This document shows positions 54,326-62,060 of a stretch of DNA of 62,060 bases, in pieces. Position 1 is the first letter of the stretch; every line of letters starts with the position of its first letter. The notes under the pieces were generated by a model. It searched no databases and was not told the origin of the DNA. It was given only the letters and a program-made list of their open reading frames with translations. The translations under genes were made by a program, and so were the position numbers. Source of the stretch: Porphyromonadaceae bacterium UBA2751 (GTDB lineage Bacteria > Bacteroidota > Bacteroidia > Bacteroidales > Muribaculaceae); the NCBI GenBank assembly GCA_002353285.1, contig DEJJ01000026.1, forward strand, positions 1-62,060. Direction: 5' to 3'.

Positions 54326-55195
54326 ATGGACCATAACACACAAGCAACCAGCACAGCCGCCACCGGCAAGCCACTCTATGTCGTCACAGGCGCCACCGGC
54401 GCAATGGGGCGCGTCATCGCCAAGCGCCTGGCACAGCAAGGCAAGCCACTGGTCATAGCCTCGCGCGACATCGACAAGTGCCACAAGCTCGCAACCGAGC
54501 TCAGCGAGAAAACCCTCAACCAGGACATCACTCCCATGCACCTCGACCTCAGCTCCTTCGCCCGCGTCAAGGCCTTCGTTGCCGAGCTCACCGAGCTCCA
54601 CCGCCCCATCGCCGCACTGATCAACAACTCGGCAGTGCTCACACGCAAGCGCAAGACCTCAGCCGACAACTACGAGTACACCATCCAGGTCAACTTCCTC
54701 AGCACAGTGCTGCTCTCCATGCTCGTCGTGCCCATGTTCCCCGAGAAGGGAGGACGCATCGTCATGACCACCTCGCTCATGCGCAACCTCACCTCGCTAC
54801 CCTATGAGTTCCCTGCAGTCAACAACTTCGTGCCCCTCACCACCTACGCACAGAGCAAGCTCGCACTCACACTGTTCTCAATCTACATGTCAACCACACT
54901 GCGCACACGTCATGTCACAGTCAACTGCGCCGACCCTGGCATCATCAACGCCGGCATGCTCACCATCAGCCACTGGCTCGACATGGTGCGCGACCGCGTG
55001 GGGCAGACGCTAATCCACAACCCCGAGGATGGAGCCATAGCAGTGATGAGAGCTCTCGAGTCGAGCGACACAGGATTCATCTTCAAGGGACTCGACAGGC
55101 AGGTCAAGACCAGCAGCCTGCTCAAGAACCGAGAAGTCTTCATCAAGCTGTGCAACGACACCATGCGCATCATCAAGCAGGAAATGCCCTCGTGA
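54326..55195 (+). CDS. Short-chain dehydrogenase/reductase
   Basis: The 289-residue protein has the NAD(P)-binding TGATGAMGRVIAKRLA motif near residue 23, NNSAVLTRKRK, the catalytic Ser in VMTTSLMRN and Tyr-x-x-x-Lys in TYAQSKLALTLFS, close to the retinol-dehydrogenase type of SDR. ATG 54326 was chosen over a TTG at 54293. Substrate unknown. Its stop is followed by the HAD gene within 6 bp, in a run of plus-strand genes ending with birA. Confidence 0.9.
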   Translation: MDHNTQATSTAATGKPLYVVTGATGAMGRVIAKRLAQQGKPLVIASRDIDKCHKLATELSEKTLNQDITPMHLDLSSFARVKAFVAELTELHRPIAALINNSAVLTRKRKTSADNYEYTIQVNFLSTVLLSMLVVPMFPEKGGRIVMTTSLMRNLTSLPYEFPAVNNFVPLTTYAQSKLALTLFSIYMSTTLRTRHVTVNCADPGIINAGMLTISHWLDMVRDRVGQTLIHNPEDGAIAVMRALESSDTGFIFKGLDRQVKTSSLLKNREVFIKLCNDTMRIIKQEMPS

Positions 55196-55200
55196 CAAAA

Positions 55201-55839
55201 ATGACGACAATCAAGGGAATCAAGAACCTGCTCTTCGACCAGGGGGGAGTCATTGTTGACATCGAGCGCGACCGATGCCTCCACCAGCTGCGACAATTGG
55301 GAATGCAGGCACCCGAGCAACTCATTGGGCTCTACAAGCAAGACGGACCATTCTATGCACTCGAGAACGGCGACATCAACCTCGATGAGTTTCACCAGGC
55401 ACTGCGCCCATTAATGCCCGCTGGAGTCACCGACGAGCAGATGGATCATGCCTTCAGCTCATTCATCGTGGGCATCCCACTGCACAGGCTCCAGGCACTG
55501 CGGCAGCTGCGACAGCGATATCGCACCTACATCCTGTCAAACACCAACCCCCTCATGTTCAACGGCGTCATTGCACAAGCCTTTGCACAAGAAGGACTCA
55601 ACGTGAACGCCTATTTCGATGGCATCACACTCTCCTACATCGCGCGCAGCAACAAGCCCGAGCGCAAGATCTTTGACTACGCCATCGCCACAATGGGCAT
55701 CACCCCCCACGAGACCCTCTTCCTCGACGACGGCCAAGCCAACCTCGACACCGCAGCGCAGCTGGGATTCAAAACCGCACTCGTGCGGCCAGGACAAGAG
55801 TTCATCCACATTATCCATCAACTCGAGCAAGACCAATGA
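55201..55839 (+). CDS. HAD-superfamily hydrolase (YihX-like)
   Basis: The 212-residue protein has HAD motif I as LLFDQGGVIVDI, as in the YihX sugar-phosphatase type, motif II in YILSNTNPLMF and motif III/IV with KPERKIFDYA and TLFLDDGQANLDTA. It dephosphorylates an unknown small phosphate, possibly a sugar phosphate or FMN given its neighbour. ATG 55201 was chosen; a GTG at 55192 overlapping the SDR stop is possible. Its stop overlaps the ribF ATG (ATGA). Confidence 0.87.
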   Translation: MTTIKGIKNLLFDQGGVIVDIERDRCLHQLRQLGMQAPEQLIGLYKQDGPFYALENGDINLDEFHQALRPLMPAGVTDEQMDHAFSSFIVGIPLHRLQALRQLRQRYRTYILSNTNPLMFNGVIAQAFAQEGLNVNAYFDGITLSYIARSNKPERKIFDYAIATMGITPHETLFLDDGQANLDTAAQLGFKTALVRPGQEFIHIIHQLEQDQ

Positions 55840-56783
55840 AGATAATAGGCAGCAACCACTCGATCACTAACGCCGATGGCAAGATTGCAGCCACCATTGG
55901 CATGTTCGACGGTGTGCACCGCGGGCACCTCACACTCATCAACGCCCTCAAGCATGAGGCCGCAGCACGAGGACAACTCACAGCAGTGATCACCTTCAAG
56001 CAGCACCCGCAGCAAGTGGTCAACCCCAGTGGCAGCCCCAAAGCACTCATGACACTGGAGCAGAAGGTGAACGCCATCGCAGCCACCCAACCTCACTACC
56101 TGGTGCTGCTCGACTTCGACAACGACCTGGCGCGCCTGAGCGCCCGCCAGTTCATTGAGCTGCTACACAAGCAGTACAACGTCGCCACCCTCGTCATGGG
56201 CTACAACCACCGCTTCGGGCACGACCCAGGCCGCACCTTTGCCCACTACGTCGAGCAAGGACACATGGCAGGAGTTGAGGTGGTCAAGGGACCAGAATAT
56301 CTGGGACAATATGCCCCCGTGAGCTCCTCGATTGTGCGCCAGCTCATCAGCAGCGGCCGAGTGGAAGATGCCATGAACTGCATGGGACACCCTTTTGAGC
56401 TCACAGGCAAGGTGGTGCACGGCTTCCACAACGGACGCGGCATAGGATTCCCCACTGCCAACGTGGGCAAGATCGACCCCTCATTAATCCTTCCACACCA
56501 GGGAGCCTATGCCGTGATGGTCAACGTGGACGGCATGTGGCACAAGGGCATGGTCAACATCGGGCACCGGCCCACACTCAACAATGGCGACGACATCTCC
56601 ATCGAGGTGAACATCTTCGACTTCGACCACGACATCTACGGCAAGGACATCACACTGCACTTTGTGCGATTCCTGCGACTCGAGTTCAAGCTCGTCAGCA
56701 TCGAGCAGCTGCGACAGCAACTCACCCACGACAAGCAACTGTCGAACAAAATACTTGACAATTACATTTCACAACAATCATAA
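55836..56783 (+). CDS. ribF: Bifunctional riboflavin kinase/FAD synthetase
   Basis: The 315-residue enzyme converts riboflavin to FMN and FAD. The N-terminal adenylyltransferase half has TIGMFDGVHRGH; the C-terminal kinase half has NGRGIGFPTANV and MVNIGHRPTLN. It overlaps the HAD gene by 4 bp, and upp follows after 15 bp. Confidence 0.96.
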   Translation: MKIIGSNHSITNADGKIAATIGMFDGVHRGHLTLINALKHEAAARGQLTAVITFKQHPQQVVNPSGSPKALMTLEQKVNAIAATQPHYLVLLDFDNDLARLSARQFIELLHKQYNVATLVMGYNHRFGHDPGRTFAHYVEQGHMAGVEVVKGPEYLGQYAPVSSSIVRQLISSGRVEDAMNCMGHPFELTGKVVHGFHNGRGIGFPTANVGKIDPSLILPHQGAYAVMVNVDGMWHKGMVNIGHRPTLNNGDDISIEVNIFDFDHDIYGKDITLHFVRFLRLEFKLVSIEQLRQQLTHDKQLSNKILDNYISQQS

Positions 56784-56798
56784 AAAAATTGCACAATC

Positions 56799-57458
56799 AT
56801 GGAAATTATCAATCTGTGTGATAACAACTCGCTCGTGAGCCAGTTCATGAGCGAAGTGCGCGACAAGGACGTGCAACAAGATCGACTCAGGTTCCGAGCC
56901 AACATCCACCGCCTGGGACAAATCATGGCCTACGAAATATCCAAGCGACTCAACTATGAGACCGTCGACACCGTCACACCACTGGCCACAGCCAAGACCA
57001 ACGTGATTGCCGACAAACTGGTGCTCGCCACCATCTTGCGCGCAGGACTGCCACTGCACGAGGGATTCCTCAGCTTCTACGACAAGGCCGAGAATGGATT
57101 CGTGAGCGCCTATCGCAAGTACGACGCACACGACCCCAACAAGTTTGACGTGAAAATCGAGTACCTCGCTTGCCCGTCAATCAACGACAAGGTGCTGTGC
57201 ATCGTCGACCCCATGCTCGCCACAGGACTCTCGATGGCACTTGCCCACAAGGCATTGCTCAGCCGCGGCACACCCAAGCACGTGCACATGGCATCGATTA
57301 TCGCCACTAATCAGGCCATCGACTTCATCCAGGCAAATATCCCCGCCGAGAACCTGACCATCTGGGCCTGCGACATCGATCAAGAGCTCAATGAGCACAG
57401 CTACATCGTGCCTGGCCTGGGCGATGCTGGCGACCTGGTCTACGGCGAGAAACTTTAA
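56799..57458 (+). CDS. upp: Uracil phosphoribosyltransferase
   Basis: The 219-residue enzyme salvages uracil with PRPP to UMP. The PRPP loop is CIVDPMLATGLSM, with ATILRAGLPLHEG before it and AENLTIWACDIDQELNEHSYI near the C-terminus. It is 15 bp after ribF, so co-transcription is likely. Confidence 0.93.
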   Translation: MEIINLCDNNSLVSQFMSEVRDKDVQQDRLRFRANIHRLGQIMAYEISKRLNYETVDTVTPLATAKTNVIADKLVLATILRAGLPLHEGFLSFYDKAENGFVSAYRKYDAHDPNKFDVKIEYLACPSINDKVLCIVDPMLATGLSMALAHKALLSRGTPKHVHMASIIATNQAIDFIQANIPAENLTIWACDIDQELNEHSYIVPGLGDAGDLVYGEKL

Positions 57459-57479
57459 TTAAAAGAGACTGAAAAAAAA

Positions 57480-57585
57480 GAGCGAGAGGGGTAGAGAAAG
57501 GCCATTCCACTCTCCCACCCCACACTCACCCCTCACTCTCATCTCTCACCTCTCACCTCTCACTCTCACTCTCACTAAAAAAACT
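57480..57585. repeat. Pyrimidine-rich array with 6-7 bp units
   Basis: CT-rich sequence between upp and tsaE, with ACCTCTC heptads (57541-57561) turning into ACTCTC hexads (57562-57573). Confidence 0.6.
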
Positions 57586-57591
57586 CAAAAA

Positions 57592-58035
57592 ATGAAGACA
57601 TTACAATTCAACATTCCATCGATTGAGGCTATCGACGATGTGGCCTATAAGTTCATGACCGAGATGGGCGACTACACCGTGTTTGCCTTCTACGGCGAGA
57701 TGGGGGCTGGCAAGACCACCTTCATCAACGCCCTGTGCCGCGTGCTGGGTGTGGACAGCGACATAACCAGCTCACCATCGTTTGCCATCATCAACGAGTA
57801 CCGCAGCGACACCACCGCCGAGCTCATCTACCACTTCGACTGCTATCGCCTTGAGAATGAAGCCGAGGCCCAAGACATTGGAGCCGAGGACTACTTCGAT
57901 TGCGGAGCACTGTGCTTCATCGAGTGGCCCGAGCGCATCGAGGGACTGCTGCCCGACGACACCGTGAAGGTGGAAATCACCGTCGATCCATCCAACGACA
58001 GCCGCATCGTGAAGATGACGCTCCCACAAGGATAA
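57592..58035 (+). CDS. tsaE: tRNA threonylcarbamoyladenosine biosynthesis ATPase
   Basis: The 147-residue ATPase has Walker A GEMGAGKTTFINAL (about 36-49) and the family blocks SSPSFAIINEY, HFDCYRLE and CFIEWPERIEGLLP. With TsaB, TsaC and TsaD it makes t6A37 in ANN-reading tRNAs. A heptad array starts at its stop codon. Confidence 0.95.
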   Translation: MKTLQFNIPSIEAIDDVAYKFMTEMGDYTVFAFYGEMGAGKTTFINALCRVLGVDSDITSSPSFAIINEYRSDTTAELIYHFDCYRLENEAEAQDIGAEDYFDCGALCFIEWPERIEGLLPDDTVKVEITVDPSNDSRIVKMTLPQG

Positions 58036-58087
58036 TGCACAATGCATAATGCACAATACACAATGCATAATACACAATGCATAATCT
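58032..58087. repeat. Heptanucleotide array, ATAATGC/ACAATGC x8
   Basis: Eight in-phase 7-bp units start one base before the tsaE stop codon TAA: ATAATGC, ACAATGC, ATAATGC, ACAATAC, ACAATGC, ATAATAC, ACAATGC, ATAATCT. A 9-bp array follows directly. Confidence 0.8.
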
Positions 58088-58129
58088 ATATTTTCTAGAC
58101 AATCTAGAACTTCTAGATATCTAGAAAAG
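58086..58129. repeat. Nonanucleotide array, CTAGANNNT x5
   Basis: Five units (CTATATTTT, CTAGACAAT, CTAGAACTT, CTAGATAT, CTAGAAAAG) match the family of the array at 30163-30207; CTAGACAAT and CTAGAACTT occur in both. It lies 28 bp before the birA start. Confidence 0.75.
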
Positions 58130-58156
58130 CACTTAACCCTTAACACTTTCCCCCTA

Positions 58157-58912
58157 ATGCCAAACGTAATAATTTTACAAGAGATTGGGTCGACCAACGA
58201 CCTGATCAAGCACACAGCCTCGACGATGGAGTCGGGGACATTAGTGGCCGCATTCAAGCAGTCGGCTGGTCGTGGACAAAAAGGGAACTCCTGGGAAGCA
58301 GCTCCTGGCAAGAACGTGACATGCTCACTGTTGCTGAAGAAGCCTAACGTTGACATCAAGCGGCAGTTTGCCATCAGCGAGGCAGTGTCGCTCGCTATCG
58401 TCGATGTGCTGGAACGCTATGCCACAGGCTTTAAGATCAAGTGGCCTAACGACATCTATCACAACGACCGCAAGATTGCCGGCATCCTCATTGAGAACTC
58501 GCTGGGCGATGGGTGCATCGATTACACCATTGCCGGCGTGGGACTCAATGTGAACCAGCAACTGTTCACCAGCGGAGCCCCTAACCCAGTGTCGCTCACG
58601 CACATCACAGGCAAGTTCTATGACATCAAGAGCATGATTGATGAACTGGGCGAGGCAATGGAGCAGTATTGCGACTTTGATGGCTCCACCCAGCAACTCG
58701 AGGCACTGCACAAGCGCTACCTGAGCAAGCTCTACCGCAATGACCACAAGCCCCACACCTTCATCACCCCCGATGGCGAGGCATTTGAGGCCACAATCGA
58801 GACGGTGGACCCTGACGGCACCATCAAGCTTCGCCACATGAGCGACCAATCAGTCCACAGCTACCTTTTCAAGGAAGTGGGCCATGTGATTAACAAGAAG
58901 AAGTTCATTTAG
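58157..58912 (+). CDS. birA: Biotin--[acetyl-CoA-carboxylase] ligase
   Basis: The 251-residue enzyme makes biotinyl-AMP and attaches biotin to carrier proteins. It has the catalytic loop SAGRGQKGNSWEA, KWPNDIYHNDRKIAGIL, and GVGLNVNQ. No N-terminal helix-turn-helix is present, so it is the monofunctional type without the repressor role, as usual in Bacteroidota. Last gene of the plus-strand set; the downstream hairpin lies near its stop. Confidence 0.95.
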   Translation: MPNVIILQEIGSTNDLIKHTASTMESGTLVAAFKQSAGRGQKGNSWEAAPGKNVTCSLLLKKPNVDIKRQFAISEAVSLAIVDVLERYATGFKIKWPNDIYHNDRKIAGILIENSLGDGCIDYTIAGVGLNVNQQLFTSGAPNPVSLTHITGKFYDIKSMIDELGEAMEQYCDFDGSTQQLEALHKRYLSKLYRNDHKPHTFITPDGEAFEATIETVDPDGTIKLRHMSDQSVHSYLFKEVGHVINKKKFI

Positions 58913-58941
58913 GGCCAATTCGCCCCCACCCCAAAAAGACC

Positions 58942-58990
58942 ATCAAGCCTCGCCGGTCACACAACTTGCCTGTGACCGACGAGGCTTGAT
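58942..58990. terminator. Terminator between birA and the coiled-coil gene
   Basis: A 20-bp stem (58942-58961 with 58971-58990, one mismatch) with a 9-nt loop. The T-run (GTCTTTTTGG) is on the minus strand, serving the coiled-coil gene; it may also stop birA transcription. Confidence 0.85.
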
Positions 58991-59023
58991 TGATATTTGT
59001 CAAGAATCAGCGAGAGTTACGGT

Positions 59024-59422
59024 TTACTTTCCATATCCATCGCGAATGTAAAGGCCGTCCATCTCTTGAACATTTTTCTTCATCTCGATGGTTTTCTCCT
59101 TGGCCTTGTTGGCCTTCTCTACAGCCTTCTCATAGTCCTTCTTGGCATCGTCGGCTTTCTTCTCGGCGTCTTTCACCTTTTGGCGAGCCTTCTCAATCTC
59201 GTTGTTGGCTTTCTCGGCTTTCTTTTTAGCCTTCTCAACCTCCTTGGTGGCCTTAGCCTCGTCCTTCAGGGCGTTTTCATATTTCTTCATCGCCTCGGCC
59301 TTAGCCTTAGTCTCCTTAGCCACTTGAGTGAGGTTGTCGTCGGGAGTTGCTGTTGTTGCGTCAGCATTAAAGCTGATGGTCATGGCAAGAGCAAATGTTG
59401 CCAGTAGTGCTAATTTCTTCAT
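59024..59422 (-). CDS. Exported coiled-coil protein
   Basis: The 132-residue protein has a signal peptide (MKKLALLATFALAMTISFNA) and then one long Lys/Glu/Ala heptad coiled coil (about 35-120: KEVEKAKKKAEKANNEIEKA and onward). Such short exported coiled coils are common in Bacteroidales; no family or function is recognised. It stands alone between terminator and a 113-bp gap to the SGNH gene. Confidence 0.75.
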   Translation of the reverse strand: MKKLALLATFALAMTISFNADATTATPDDNLTQVAKETKAKAEAMKKYENALKDEAKATKEVEKAKKKAEKANNEIEKARQKVKDAEKKADDAKKDYEKAVEKANKAKEKTIEMKKNVQEMDGLYIRDGYGK

Positions 59423-59535
59423 GTCTATAAATGTTTTTAAATAGTTGTGTCATCCAATTAATTAAACGTGCAAATATACTAAGATTTTTCAAACAATCAC
59501 CTACAATTAAAACAATTTATGGGTAGAGAAACCAT

Positions 59536-60714
59536 TTAATAGGGCTTGTTCACCTTATCCTGGAAGGGGACGGGTGTGCCGTTCAAGATGGCCTCGAGGT
59601 AGGGTTTGAGCTTTTGGGCGTAATAGTAGAAGCCCAGGTCGGTGAGGTGGATGCCGTCGACCGCGCCCTCGCAGTCGGGGCCATAGAGGTTCTCGCGGTC
59701 AATGTAGTAGAGGTTGTGAGGATTCTCGGCACGTAGCTTGAGGTAGTTCTTGTGGAACTCCTGGTTCTTCTCGGGCAGGTACTTGCTGTAGAAGCCGCTG
59801 AAGCGCTCATAGCTGTACTCCTGCCCCTCGACCATGAAGATGGGCACCTCGGGGCGCAGCGTGCGCAGCAAGTTGACGAAGCCGTAGGTGACGGTGTCGC
59901 ACATGAGCTTGGTGCAGTTAGGGATTGGGTCGAGGATATAGGCATCCACGTGAGGAATCGCCGCCATGGCTCGTGCCATGCAGCTGTCCATCTTGCCCTC
60001 GCCACTGACGCCCAGGTTGACACACTCCACATCGAGGTCGCGCTGCAGGATGCTTGTTGCGACCATTCCAGTGCGCGAGGCGCATCCACCATGCATGATG
60101 CTGGTGCCGTAGAACACGAATTTCTTCTCGCGGCGTGGGCTGTTGACACGTGGCTGAGAAATCTCGGCGCTGGGTTCGACGCCAATCTCCATCCAGTTGA
60201 TGCCATCGTAGAGCGGCAGATAGATCATGTATTCATGCCAGCGTCCGTCGAGCTTGTCAATGTAGACCTTGCTCTGGATAGAGTCCTTGCGTGGTCCCTC
60301 GCCTTTATAGTTATAGTCGCGATAGGGTCGGTTGCAATTCACGAAGCGCCACTTGCCCTCGTCGTCGAGGATGTAGAGGTCGGTGCCCTTGATGCCAGTG
60401 TCGGCCATGTGTGCCATGTGGAAGTTGCTCATCAGGTTATATCGCACAGCCACACAGTGGCTATTGGTGGCAAATCGAATGCCGATGCCCGCCGAGTTCT
60501 TGGCTCGGTCCCACAAGGTGGTGCGCACACTATCCTTGATGGTGGCGGGGATGCGAGTGTAAGGCGTGAAGGTGTTGTCCCAACCCTTGTTAATCATGCG
60601 AAAGCGCAGCGCATCGTAGAACTTGAGCGTGTCGATGCTCGTGAAGTCTTGAGCCAGAGCAGGCAATGCAGCTATTGCCACAACCAGAGCGAATAATAAA
60701 TTCTTGAATTTCAT
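59536..60714 (-). CDS. Secreted SGNH/GDSL hydrolase
   Basis: The 392-residue protein has a signal peptide (MKFKNLLFALVVAIAALPALA), an N-terminal beta domain (about 30-180) of the kind that precedes SGNH_2-type domains, and the hydrolase domain. The SGNH blocks are YGTSIMHGG (Ser), NLGVSGEGKM (Gly), LDPIPN (Asn) and DGIHLTDLG (Asp and His). Likely substrates are acetyl or acyl esters on glycans. ATG 60714 was preferred because the signal peptide starts there. Confidence 0.9.
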   Translation of the reverse strand: MKFKNLLFALVVAIAALPALAQDFTSIDTLKFYDALRFRMINKGWDNTFTPYTRIPATIKDSVRTTLWDRAKNSAGIGIRFATNSHCVAVRYNLMSNFHMAHMADTGIKGTDLYILDDEGKWRFVNCNRPYRDYNYKGEGPRKDSIQSKVYIDKLDGRWHEYMIYLPLYDGINWMEIGVEPSAEISQPRVNSPRREKKFVFYGTSIMHGGCASRTGMVATSILQRDLDVECVNLGVSGEGKMDSCMARAMAAIPHVDAYILDPIPNCTKLMCDTVTYGFVNLLRTLRPEVPIFMVEGQEYSYERFSGFYSKYLPEKNQEFHKNYLKLRAENPHNLYYIDRENLYGPDCEGAVDGIHLTDLGFYYYAQKLKPYLEAILNGTPVPFQDKVNKPY

Positions 60715-60817
60715 GGGGTAAAGTAGTAATAAACCAAGCACGGCCGGCCGCCTGATTAAAGGTTGCCGACCGCGCCGTTAAATTAAAATCGTTTAGAAGA
60801 CGATGCTGATTTCTTGA

Positions 60818-61507
60818 TTACTGGAGATTACCAGCCTCGGCTTGCTGAATCATAGTGTCGTCGGCAGTGATGTAAACCTCAACGCGACGGTTCTGAGCAC
60901 GACCCTCGGCAGTGCTATTGTCGGCAACTGGATAGTCGTAGGCAAGACCCTTAGTTTCCATGCGGTAGCCCGAAACGCCACTGTTCATCAGATAGTTCTT
61001 AACAGCGTTAGCGCGGTTGAGCGAGAGTTTCTCGTTCACAGCACGCGAGCCAGTGTTATCGGTGTGTCCGAAGATTTGAACGTTGGTGTTAGGATCGTTG
61101 ATGAGCGAAGCCGCAAACTTAGTCAAAGCAGCCTTAGCAGGAGTCTTGAGGTCGGCCTTGTTGGTATCGAAAAGGATACCCGAGTCGAAAGTCACCTGGA
61201 TGCCAGTGTAGCCATTGTTGTCGGTAACAGTGCTAACCGAAGCACCTTGAATAGCAGCGAGCTCGTCGGCTTTCTTCTGCATGTGCTTGCCAATGAGAGT
61301 GCCAGCAACACCACCAGCAACAGCGCCAACAGCGCCACCAATAGCTGCACCCTTGCCCTTGCCAATGAGAGCACCAATACCAGCTCCCAGAGCAGCACCA
61401 CCGCCACCGCCGATAAGGCCACCCTGGAGGGTCTTGCTCATTGAGTTACATCCACTGAAAGAAATGAGCAGCACAGCGCTCATGAAAAGACTCATAAATT
61501 TCTTCAT
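60818..61507 (-). CDS. OmpA-family lipoprotein with glycine zipper
   Basis: The 229-residue protein has lipobox LISFSGCNS, then a glycine-zipper segment (about 32-75, GGGAALGAGIGALIGKG) and a C-terminal OmpA peptidoglycan-binding domain (about 105-220: FGHTDNTGS and SLNRANAVKNYL carry the Asp and Arg contacts). It resembles YiaD-type outer-membrane lipoproteins that anchor to the wall. It has a strong promoter upstream. A GC-rich inverted repeat including GGCCGGCC (60742-60776) lies between this gene and the SGNH gene and may act as a terminator. Confidence 0.93.
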   Translation of the reverse strand: MKKFMSLFMSAVLLISFSGCNSMSKTLQGGLIGGGGGAALGAGIGALIGKGKGAAIGGAVGAVAGGVAGTLIGKHMQKKADELAAIQGASVSTVTDNNGYTGIQVTFDSGILFDTNKADLKTPAKAALTKFAASLINDPNTNVQIFGHTDNTGSRAVNEKLSLNRANAVKNYLMNSGVSGYRMETKGLAYDYPVADNSTAEGRAQNRRVEVYITADDTMIQQAEAGNLQ

Positions 61508-61794
61508 AATAGTACTATTTTTAAAGAATTAATAATTAAGTGTGTGTTCTATCGTTTAATATTTTCGATACAAAAGTAAGCAGATTAATTGTAAAACGCA
61601 AATAAAGTTAATAAAAACGTAACAATGAAGTGGCAAATTATTAATCACTCAACCCGAAATAACTATTTAAGGTGAGAGGCCTGAGCGTTGCCAGTTCATT
61701 GCCTCTTAAACGCACGACATAGTAAAATACTGCATCGCCGAGCAAAAAAAATGTGCTTTAGCTAATGTGTAATTATGGAATCAAGTGACACTGG
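61508..61794. other. Upstream region of the OmpA gene
   Basis: It holds the ompA-type promoter and, at 61674-61707, an imperfect GAGAGGC/GCCTCTT hairpin with weak T-tail. Nothing else was recognised. Confidence 0.4.
61571..61601 (-). promoter_or_regulatory. Promoter of the OmpA lipoprotein gene
   Basis: On the minus strand TTG (61601-61599), a 20-nt spacer and TACTTTTG (61578-61571). The predicted start near 61564 gives a leader of about 57 nt. Confidence 0.8.
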
Positions 61795-62060
61795 TGACTC
61801 AACTGACTCAACTGACTCAACTGACTCAACTGACTCAAGTGACTCAAGTGACTCAAGTGACTCAAGTGTGCGTTTTCTCGCAAAGTTGCACCTGGCGGTG
61901 TCGTAAAGCCTGCTTGCGCAGGGGGGGGTTGATATAGCATAAGTTGTGGGTCGCCTGCGGCGAGAAATTGGACAAAATTAAAAATTCAACAAAAATGTTT
62001 TCGGGTGACTCTGGAATCGGTGGAATCATGGAATCGGTAGGAATTACTAGGAATTGCTAG
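61795..62060 (-). repeat. Dispersed intergenic element, partial inverted copy C
   Basis: Eight 9-bp units (TGACTCAAC x4 then TGACTCAAG x4, 61795-61866), the complement of the TTGAGTCAC units of copies A and B, are followed by unique sequence (61867-62002, with a poly-G tract of eight at 61921-61928) and the 10-bp unit region. Bases 62021-62060 match 48798-48837 exactly in reverse complement. The copy runs past the window end, so its promoter is not visible. It points toward the OmpA gene. Confidence 0.7.

Noticed and set aside
61605..61625. GTTACGTT sequence upstream of the OmpA gene resembling the porU/LRR element
   Set aside because: It lacks the AATAAATARG and TGGG parts, is more than 100 bp upstream and the gene has an excellent standard promoter.

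Overview
The window looks like chromosomal DNA of a gut-type Bacteroidales (Bacteroidota), probably near Muribaculaceae or Prevotellaceae; the family is inference. The order-level call rests on type IX secretion (PorU-type C25 proteases, C-terminal sorting domains), lineage families (GldE, DUF3667, DUF5715, YARHG, NigD-like, monofunctional BirA), weak Shine-Dalgarno signals and many promoters of the TTG-N19-21-TAnnTTTG type. No rRNA, tRNA, CRISPR array, insertion sequence or phage gene was seen.

Layout. 1-4.4 kb (minus): DUF3667 membrane protein, C69 peptidase, GldE. 4.7-17.5 kb (plus): a type IX secretion region with a canonical PorU, the redox repressor Rex overlapping a fumarylacetoacetase-like protein that has lost its metal ligands, a SUMF1-domain protein, and two further PorU-like C25 proteins. 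17.8-20.1 kb: rplU-rpmA, a small basic protein behind a near-perfect sigma-54 promoter, repeat element A and a metallophosphoesterase. 20.3-31.6 kb (plus): two paralogous leucine-rich-repeat proteins with dockerin, cohesin-like and sorting modules, a duplicated-domain secreted protein, a YARHG protein, M15 peptidase, prolyl oligopeptidase, LolD and a NigD-like lipoprotein. 31.7-38.3 kb (minus): a 1713-residue amylase with dockerin, a SRPBCC protein and PyrE. 38.5-45 kb (plus): DUF5715, aquaporin, then two lipoproteins, polyprenyl synthase, TatD and a CotH/dockerin protein. 45-54 kb (minus): LysM protein, ComF-RecX-MiaA, repeat element B, hydrolase-amidase, M48, Mrp, TrmB. 54.3-58.9 kb (plus): SDR-HAD-RibF-Upp-TsaE-BirA. 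59-62 kb (minus): coiled-coil protein, SGNH hydrolase, OmpA lipoprotein and part of repeat element C.

How the genes work together. The window combines the sortase end of type IX secretion with several likely cargos. Four secreted proteins carry dockerin repeats and two of these also carry cohesin-like modules, which suggests a surface assembly for glycan or peptide capture. The amylase has a strong promoter with a LacI-type palindrome about 75 bp upstream of the predicted start site.

Most unusual are the intergenic regions. Three copies of a dispersed element (two with an intact predicted promoter) share ordered tandem repeats of 13, 9, 10 and 9 bp units, and many other gaps hold arrays of 7 or 9 bp units with different sequences. 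No standard feature class explains them. All calls come from reading the sequence; no database search or folding program was run.
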